Below, one piece after another: positions 58,561-64,000 of a stretch of 64,000 nucleotides of DNA (positions are counted from its first letter, which is position 1; every line of letters starts with the position of its first letter). The position numbers were made by a program, and so were the translations under genes. The stretch is taken from the NCBI GenBank assembly GCA_009859145.1, contig VRVR01000018.1:191688-255687 (forward strand), read 5' to 3'. The DNA is from Andalucia godoyi (lineage: Eukaryota > Discoba > Jakobea > Jakobida > Andaluciidae). The notes under the pieces were generated by a model. The model had not been told where the DNA came from. It worked only from the letters and a program-made list of their open reading frames with translations, and ran no database searches.

Positions 58561-60558
58561 TTAGGCAGCAGCATCTTCAAGAATGAAACTGAGAATTGCA
58601 TTCTGAAATCCAGTGCGGTTCAAAACATCGAGTGCGGAGCCCTCGTCACGGATCTGAATGACGGAAAAGCACTCAAGTGTATCGAGATGACGAACTGTTG
58701 TGACATCTGCTGAAAACCAGGAATTCATCGACGCGTCCGAGGTCGAATTGTCATCAGAATGCTCTGGAAACACAACTGCTCGATAGGACATTCTGCAAAT
58801 CGCACCGATGCGTGGCCCTTGCGATGTTCGCTCCACAAAGAGCTCAATAGGAGGAATGCTGTGCGAGTTGGGAGTCCACACAAAAGAAGGACACACAGCC
58901 GGCCCCAGCAGCCACATCAAGGAGTCATAGGAATCGCCTCCGAGCGCAGTCCGTGAAACGGGAACCAAACTCAGAACATCACAACCAAGATCTCGCACAA
59001 GAGACTTTATCTGGGACTCGTCAGATCCAGAATACAGCCTTCCTGCAAACAAAAACGAGTCCCTGGCAAAATCCTTCAGAACTTGGTGCTCAGACCGATC
59101 GGATTTGCTGGAAGATGCCGGGGATACAGGAGTCTCGTTGGATAAAGCATTGGAGTCTGCAACGTTGCGCGCATGGGTCTCGACCGAAACATAATCTCGA
59201 GGCAACACGACAACGCCCATTCGGTCAAATATGTTGCTGTATTCAAAGCGCATGACAGATGAGGACTGGACTTTGCGAATTTCATTCTGCAGAAAGCCTG
59301 CTTTCCGGACGTTGTTGTAGTGCGAAAGGATGCACAAGCTTTCCAATCCTCGACAGAGAATCCCCGTCAAATCGCCTCTCCGTTCGCAAGCAGAAAACAA
59401 GTGTAGAGTCCGCCGTTCAAAGTTGAACCAATCATGCGCGAACGTTTGCAACTCCGGACACATGTACACGTAGAAGTCCAGGGATTCCGAGACAACATCG
59501 CCAAGGTCTGCTTGGAAATCTTCGATTTCCAACAGGGGATCGACTAGTGCTGGGATGTCAACCAAAAATTCATGTTCAGGGACTTGCATTCCAAGCCAGT
59601 CCTGAACAGAGGTGCGTAGCTTGCTTGCCAACGACTCCATTTGCGGGTTTATTGGAGTCATGACAGGGTCCGTTGACCCGAACTGCTGCGAAAGCGACGC
59701 CTTTTGAATAATTTTCGAAATGTACACAGCGCGTTTCATATACATCCCAGATTCGGAGGCAGAAAGTCCCTTCGATGTCAAAATATCGTTCAATATGTCA
59801 AACGAGTGCGGGCGCACAATAGCTAGACAGAAGAAATGGTGGAAGAGAAACCCACAAACGGAGTCAATGAAGTTGTCGTCCGATGTTTCGGGAATCGAGT
59901 TGCGCAACTGGTGAAACAGGAACAGCATCCACGACGGCAGTATTTGCACAGTTCGGACAATCTTGTCGGCAAACAGATCAACAAATGTACATAGGGTCTT
60001 CAGATTCCGTTGAAGCACTTCTTCATCTTCAACATCAATATCTACACTGGAGAACTTTTCAGACAGTTTCCATAGCCGCAGAATCGCGGCAGACAGCGGG
60101 CCAGCGAGCACGTTTTGTGCAAAGTTACGCATGCAAAGAGACACGAAGCGAGTATATGGAGAAAGTGCACCCGACATTCCTAACGCTGCGCACAGAGAGA
60201 TAGATCCAGTGCTCTCATTTGTGACGTATGAATCCAGCTCAAAGCGGAGCAAAGCATGAGCGGTTTTAACCAGAGAGAAGGTATGAATTTCCTCAACGTC
60301 TAATCCATACACTGTCTTGGAACTCGTTTTTTCATGCGGAGAGATTGGGCATGAAGTCGGTGATGCTGCATCAGGAGAAAGAGGCGAAAATGACGGTCGC
60401 TCGTTGGACTGATATTCAGAAAAAGAGCCGTGCTGAGACAATCGAACACACAGTCGAACGAGCTTCACCCGAATTTCGTCACGAGTGGTCTTCCGAAGGA
60501 TACCCTCGATGACTTCCGGACGCGTAAGGTATTCAAGAATGCCGAACACATCACCCAT
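58561..60558 (-). CDS. Protein with a degenerate RasGAP domain
   Basis: 665 residues from the Met of MGDVFGILEYLTRPE (the frame opens at 60,660, but the first 34 residues are Pro-rich). Residues of about 100-310 resemble a RasGAP domain. A helix VSLCMRNFAQNVLAGPLSAAI is followed by LPSWMLFLFHQLRNSI, then VCGFLFHHFFCLAIVRPHSF (equivalent of FLFLRFINPAIVSP), and ISKIIQKAS. The usual arginine-finger loop (FLR/R-x-N) reads GALSPYTRF, and the FLR signature is lost, so GAP activity is doubtful, as in IQGAP. The C-terminal 350 residues are unrecognised. Confidence 0.6.
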   Translation of the reverse strand: MGDVFGILEYLTRPEVIEGILRKTTRDEIRVKLVRLCVRLSQHGSFSEYQSNERPSFSPLSPDAASPTSCPISPHEKTSSKTVYGLDVEEIHTFSLVKTAHALLRFELDSYVTNESTGSISLCAALGMSGALSPYTRFVSLCMRNFAQNVLAGPLSAAILRLWKLSEKFSSVDIDVEDEEVLQRNLKTLCTFVDLFADKIVRTVQILPSWMLFLFHQLRNSIPETSDDNFIDSVCGFLFHHFFCLAIVRPHSFDILNDILTSKGLSASESGMYMKRAVYISKIIQKASLSQQFGSTDPVMTPINPQMESLASKLRTSVQDWLGMQVPEHEFLVDIPALVDPLLEIEDFQADLGDVVSESLDFYVYMCPELQTFAHDWFNFERRTLHLFSACERRGDLTGILCRGLESLCILSHYNNVRKAGFLQNEIRKVQSSSVMRFEYSNIFDRMGVVVLPRDYVSVETHARNVADSNALSNETPVSPASSSKSDRSEHQVLKDFARDSFLFAGRLYSGSDESQIKSLVRDLGCDVLSLVPVSRTALGGDSYDSLMWLLGPAVCPSFVWTPNSHSIPPIELFVERTSQGPRIGAICRMSYRAVVFPEHSDDNSTSDASMNSWFSADVTTVRHLDTLECFSVIQIRDEGSALDVLNRTGFQNAILSFILEDAAA

Positions 60559-60660
60559 CTTGGAATCAATACGTGGGGGGTTTGGGGTTGGGGATGGGGG
60601 GGGGGGTTCAATGCCTAACCGTTGATTGTGTACACTTCCTTCGTGATGATTTTTCGACAA

Positions 60661-61132
60661 CGGTCAAAAAAAATAATATAATAATTGAAAGAACGAAAAG
60701 AGCGAGAGAACGACAAGAACGAAAATGAAGAATGAAGAATGAAAAACGAAAGAAAAAGGACACGTTATTATTACTATTATTATTATTATTGCGCAGTGCG
60801 GACTGTCGGGCGTCGGGATGGGGAAAAAGGTCGTTGCCGAATTTTTGGGCTTCCCAGGTCGACCGATTGCGACGACTTCCGATTCTACAGCAGCTTTTTT
60901 ATAAAGACGCGTTTTTTGGGGACGGGAACTGGCTTCTTTTTTTTCTCCAACGACGGAAACGAGTGGTGGACTCATCAGTCACAAGTGACGACTTCACTTC
61001 ATAAGCTACGATTTACAAAGTCACGGAGAGACTGTGTCATTACGACACATGGCATGAACCGAGGAATTAGGCTTTTTTAGTTCTTCTCTGCTCTTCTCCT
61101 CCTAGTGTCGCTGGTGCGTTGTTGTTTTCGGC
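60661..61132. promoter_or_regulatory. Divergent spacer
   Basis: About 470 bp between the RasGAP-like gene (minus) and the long open gene (plus). A TTA repeat lies at about 60,767-60,790. No gene is visible. Confidence 0.4.
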
Positions 61133-64000
61133 ATGTCGGATCGAGGCAGAGACCTGCTGCTTCAGAATAATGGAGAGCTGCTTTTGCGAGCAGCGACAGC
61201 GGCTGCTAAGAATCAAAATTTAGCACTGCTCAAGTCGTTACTTGCAGAGCCGAATTATCGGCTACTGCTTTCTGGAAGAATGGTGTTTGAAGAGTTCAAT
61301 GAACTTTGCAGAATCGCAGATCCAGGCAAAGACGTTCCGGCCTTTTCGCTTCCTCAGCACAGATCCGTGGATGTTCCGATGTCTTCAAAACGGCGAAAGT
61401 TGTTAGAAGTTCAGCATTCTTCGATGCGAACGAGGTTTTCCAAACCGACCGAGGCATGGAAACCGAAAATGAAACCGAATGCGAAAGTCTTAAGCGCTTT
61501 GCGGACGCATTCCAGCTCACAGGAAAGCTTGAATCCAAGGGAAGCGGTTGTTGGGCATCATGCAGCCAAGCCGCTGGACGTGCATGCACATCAACAGAGA
61601 ATGGTTTCACGGCCGTCTTCCTCCATGAGCAGCTCCTCCGGGATTTCAAGATCGTCTTATCGGCCTGTGTCCGCGGCATCGATGCATGCACTTTCACAGG
61701 GTAGAAGCCGAAGTGCTGCTTCTGTCCTTCTGAACAACATCGACGATGACAGCGATGACGAAGAAGATGAATATGACGACGACGGCAGCGATGGGGACTG
61801 CCAGGTGGATGAGCAAAAAGATGCTGTCAACAGGAAAGCCGGGCTCGAGGAAGTGTACAAGATCAACCCAAAGTCGGTTCTTGTTGGAAGAATCACCCCC
61901 AGAACGTTGGCCAATCCGGATTCAAAAGCCGCGTCGTTCTTACGAGCTGCTCGATCGACGCTTGAAAGGGTGGAACACAACGTGGAGTCGTTGCAGACGA
62001 TCGTCAGCGCAGGCCAGTCGTCTTCGGATGGCTTGGATGATGAACGAGTAACACTTGACAATATTCATGGAAAATACGGGGAGCTGTTTATGGAACTTGC
62101 TGAACGAAAGGCGTACGCCGACGACCAAGCAGATTTGGACGACTTTCCAAAGGAAGTTCCAATTCCGTTCATGCAGAAGTCACGAAACATGCCGGACGAG
62201 CGAAGAACGCCAAGCCCCAAGCAAACACACATCCGATCCCGATCCACATCACCTATATCTCCGTTATCGAATTCAGTGATCATGCCTTTTGATCGTGATG
62301 GTGATCCTACCACGAAGCGTATTCGCTCCAGCGCAGCTTCACGATCCCCAGAAGTTCGAGGAATGACATCAACGCCAAAAGGTAGCTCGACAAGTGGAAG
62401 AATGCTGGTTCATTCCGATCCGCATCAAGAAGTGCCCTCTTTACGCCTTTCAGTCGAAAAAGATGGGTCCCCAAAACCTTCCAGACTTCTTGCTCCACCA
62501 ACTTTTCCAGCCCAAAAACAATTAGCACCCATTCGATCACGTTCAGTCTCGCCAGATCCACGAGCAGAGATCAGCAAAGACAGAGAGAGAGGTCAACTGA
62601 TTGGAGACAAAGAGCAAGATGAAGGCGATTGTGATCATTTTGGCGGTTCTGACGAAGATTCGGCGACGACTAGTACTCCTCCTGCTGGAATTGGCGGGGG
62701 TTTAAATGCGTCAATCCAGCGACCCCCGTTTCCCCCGAGTGCCGATAACTTCTCTGTCCTGGAGTACGATGATTCCGCATCTGCGGATAGCGAAACCGAT
62801 GACGAAGAGGAATTTAAAAGCAATCTTTCAAGGCGGCATCTGAAAGGTCCAGCCACTGGCATCTTATCGGGAACAGCATCTCTTCAGGCCTTCACGGCTC
62901 TGGTTCGCAGTATCAATGCGGCAATTTCAACGCTTACGAACAGCGCCAACGACGACATCATTCGCGAATGGTTTGCGCAATCCAGCCACTTAGAGAACAC
63001 CGGAGATGCTTTGCAGACAATCCGCCAAATCATGGATGGTTACAAACCAACTGCAGAGCGTCACAGCAGCGGTCCTCATCACTCGCAAGCTACCCGCTCG
63101 AAGCAGTTCCATCAAAAAGATGTGTTTACACAGACGATCCCGTCCAACTTTGGTAAGCAGCTGCAGAGTGAGTGTGAGGTAGCGGGTGTTCTGCAGGCTC
63201 GCATCCGTGCCCACCAAACCACGTCGATGTCGATGATCAAGCATTCCGTAGCAACCATCGAACGGGCATTCGCAAATTTTTCAATCCGCCAAAAGAAGAA
63301 AGAAATATCGGTGAAGCACAATCAAGAATTGCTGATGATTTGGGCACGACACGTTGGCGATCCTCCAGCAAAATCCAGAAAGTGGCTGCTGAGGTTCATT
63401 GCTAGCCTATGCCGCGCGAAGGTGTTATTTGATATTCAGCGCTCCCAGATCGCCATGGGCTCCATGCAGATGACTGCCGCACTAACTGCAAGAAAAGAAA
63501 GGACAGGAAGCAACAACATGACGCTTCCCGAGTTCCTGTTTGATCACATTCGCCAAACCTTTGGACAGAAACGAATTGTCGAAGAGTTCTGTGGTTCCCT
63601 GATCTCAACACTTGAATACTATAGCAAACAGAACGGAGACTTGATCGTCGCACTTTTCACAATCCTTTTGCAGGAACAGTGGAACATGGCCATCTGCGAT
63701 GTGTTCCTTGCATGCCTACGAGAATTTGGTATTCTAACAGCCAGTTCCTCCACGTCGCTTGTGATTGACTTTACACGGCCCATTCTGTTGGATGGAGAAG
63801 TCTGTCTAGAGATCTGCAAAACAATATTCAAGGATTGGAAGGTGCTCAGTCCCGTTGAGGAACTCATGCAAGATGTATCCACGGATTGCCAGCAGCTCGA
63901 GCGGATCATGCGCAAATCGCAGGCAGGGCGTCAGGACGTTGTGAATGCCTACGAGATCCTTCTCAACACACCCGTTCCAGTTTCCTCCAAACAACGACCG
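61133..64000 (+). CDS. Large protein of unknown function, possibly flagellum-associated (3' partial)
   Basis: From the ATG that begins MSDRGRDLLLQNNGELLL the frame has no stop for 956 codons, to the last base of the window. The N-terminal 60 residues form a helix-rich unit. Then comes a long disordered Ser/Arg/Pro/Asp-rich region (about 90-590) with an acidic patch and many SP sites (RSRSTSPISP, RSRSVSPDP). The last third (about 590-956) is helical. It carries KHNQELLMIWARHVGD, then MTLPEFLFDHIRQTFGQK and SLISTLEYYSKQNGDL, a pattern I associate with uncharacterised flagellar or basal-body proteins of protists. That link is inference. The C-terminus is missing. Confidence 0.7.
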   Translation, partial: MSDRGRDLLLQNNGELLLRAATAAAKNQNLALLKSLLAEPNYRLLLSGRMVFEEFNELCRIADPGKDVPAFSLPQHRSVDVPMSSKRRKLLEVQHSSMRTRFSKPTEAWKPKMKPNAKVLSALRTHSSSQESLNPREAVVGHHAAKPLDVHAHQQRMVSRPSSSMSSSSGISRSSYRPVSAASMHALSQGRSRSAASVLLNNIDDDSDDEEDEYDDDGSDGDCQVDEQKDAVNRKAGLEEVYKINPKSVLVGRITPRTLANPDSKAASFLRAARSTLERVEHNVESLQTIVSAGQSSSDGLDDERVTLDNIHGKYGELFMELAERKAYADDQADLDDFPKEVPIPFMQKSRNMPDERRTPSPKQTHIRSRSTSPISPLSNSVIMPFDRDGDPTTKRIRSSAASRSPEVRGMTSTPKGSSTSGRMLVHSDPHQEVPSLRLSVEKDGSPKPSRLLAPPTFPAQKQLAPIRSRSVSPDPRAEISKDRERGQLIGDKEQDEGDCDHFGGSDEDSATTSTPPAGIGGGLNASIQRPPFPPSADNFSVLEYDDSASADSETDDEEEFKSNLSRRHLKGPATGILSGTASLQAFTALVRSINAAISTLTNSANDDIIREWFAQSSHLENTGDALQTIRQIMDGYKPTAERHSSGPHHSQATRSKQFHQKDVFTQTIPSNFGKQLQSECEVAGVLQARIRAHQTTSMSMIKHSVATIERAFANFSIRQKKKEISVKHNQELLMIWARHVGDPPAKSRKWLLRFIASLCRAKVLFDIQRSQIAMGSMQMTAALTARKERTGSNNMTLPEFLFDHIRQTFGQKRIVEEFCGSLISTLEYYSKQNGDLIVALFTILLQEQWNMAICDVFLACLREFGILTASSSTSLVIDFTRPILLDGEVCLEICKTIFKDWKVLSPVEELMQDVSTDCQQLERIMRKSQAGRQDVVNAYEILLNTPVPVSSKQRP

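Overview
This window reads as nuclear DNA of a compact, intron-poor, single-celled eukaryote. About 35 protein-coding genes or gene pieces lie on both strands of 64 kb, roughly one per 1.9 kb. They include eukaryote-only machinery: nucleoporin, Mediator subunit, HOPS subunit, CCT chaperonin, SSU processome factor, LIS1, bridge-like lipid transfer protein and mitochondrial carrier. Seven probable spliceosomal introns (67-169 nt) can be placed by frame-exact joining, and all seven start GTATGT or GTACGT. They sit near gene 5' ends. The gene set implies a mitochondrion, lysosome/endosome, ER, nuclear pore and probably a flagellum or microtubule cytoskeleton. A free-living protist fits. I cannot fix the lineage from the sequence alone (a jakobid-like or other excavate-grade flagellate is a guess).

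Layout. 1-7.3 kb: BLTP2/SABRE/Hobbit-type lipid transfer protein, 5' end off the window. 7.9-16.5 kb: UTP25, a LolD-type ABC ATPase whose intron is mostly a long GT microsatellite, a poly-Q protein, an EXPERA-domain ER membrane protein and a short MED6. 17-27 kb: NUP155, LIS1, a protein with four Cys-Pro motifs, a DUF3592-like membrane protein and a WD40 protein. 27-34.6 kb: a multi-pass membrane protein, CLU and VPS16. 34.6-37.2 kb is a gene-poor island with broken coding fragments, one of them a TauD/TfdA dioxygenase C-terminus. 37.2-47.7 kb: a three-exon Ski8/WDR61-like gene head-to-head with another WD40 gene, an aralar/citrin-type aspartate-glutamate carrier, a lysosomal alpha-mannosidase and a zinc-finger dual-specificity phosphatase. 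48-57.6 kb: two possible small genes, BRCC36, an ES2-like protein, a DUF2462 protein, CCT6, three unrecognised proteins (one ubiquitin-like) and mitochondrial ribosomal protein uL29m. 58.5-64 kb: a degenerate RasGAP-domain protein and a 956-codon reading frame that leaves the window open.

These are mostly unlinked housekeeping genes rather than an operon or defence island. Functional themes are organelle contact and lipid transfer (BLTP2), mitochondrial distribution and metabolism (CLU, aspartate-glutamate carrier, uL29m), endolysosomal traffic and digestion (VPS16, alpha-mannosidase), and nuclear gene expression (NUP155, MED6, Ski8-like, UTP25). Many neighbours are convergent with very short or overlapping 3' ends, or divergent with shared promoters.

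The most unusual non-coding signal is a diverged dispersed repeat of about 0.4 kb. One copy lies about 180 bp upstream of the mitochondrial carrier gene and the other about 210 bp upstream of the mitochondrial ribosomal protein gene, in the same relative orientation.
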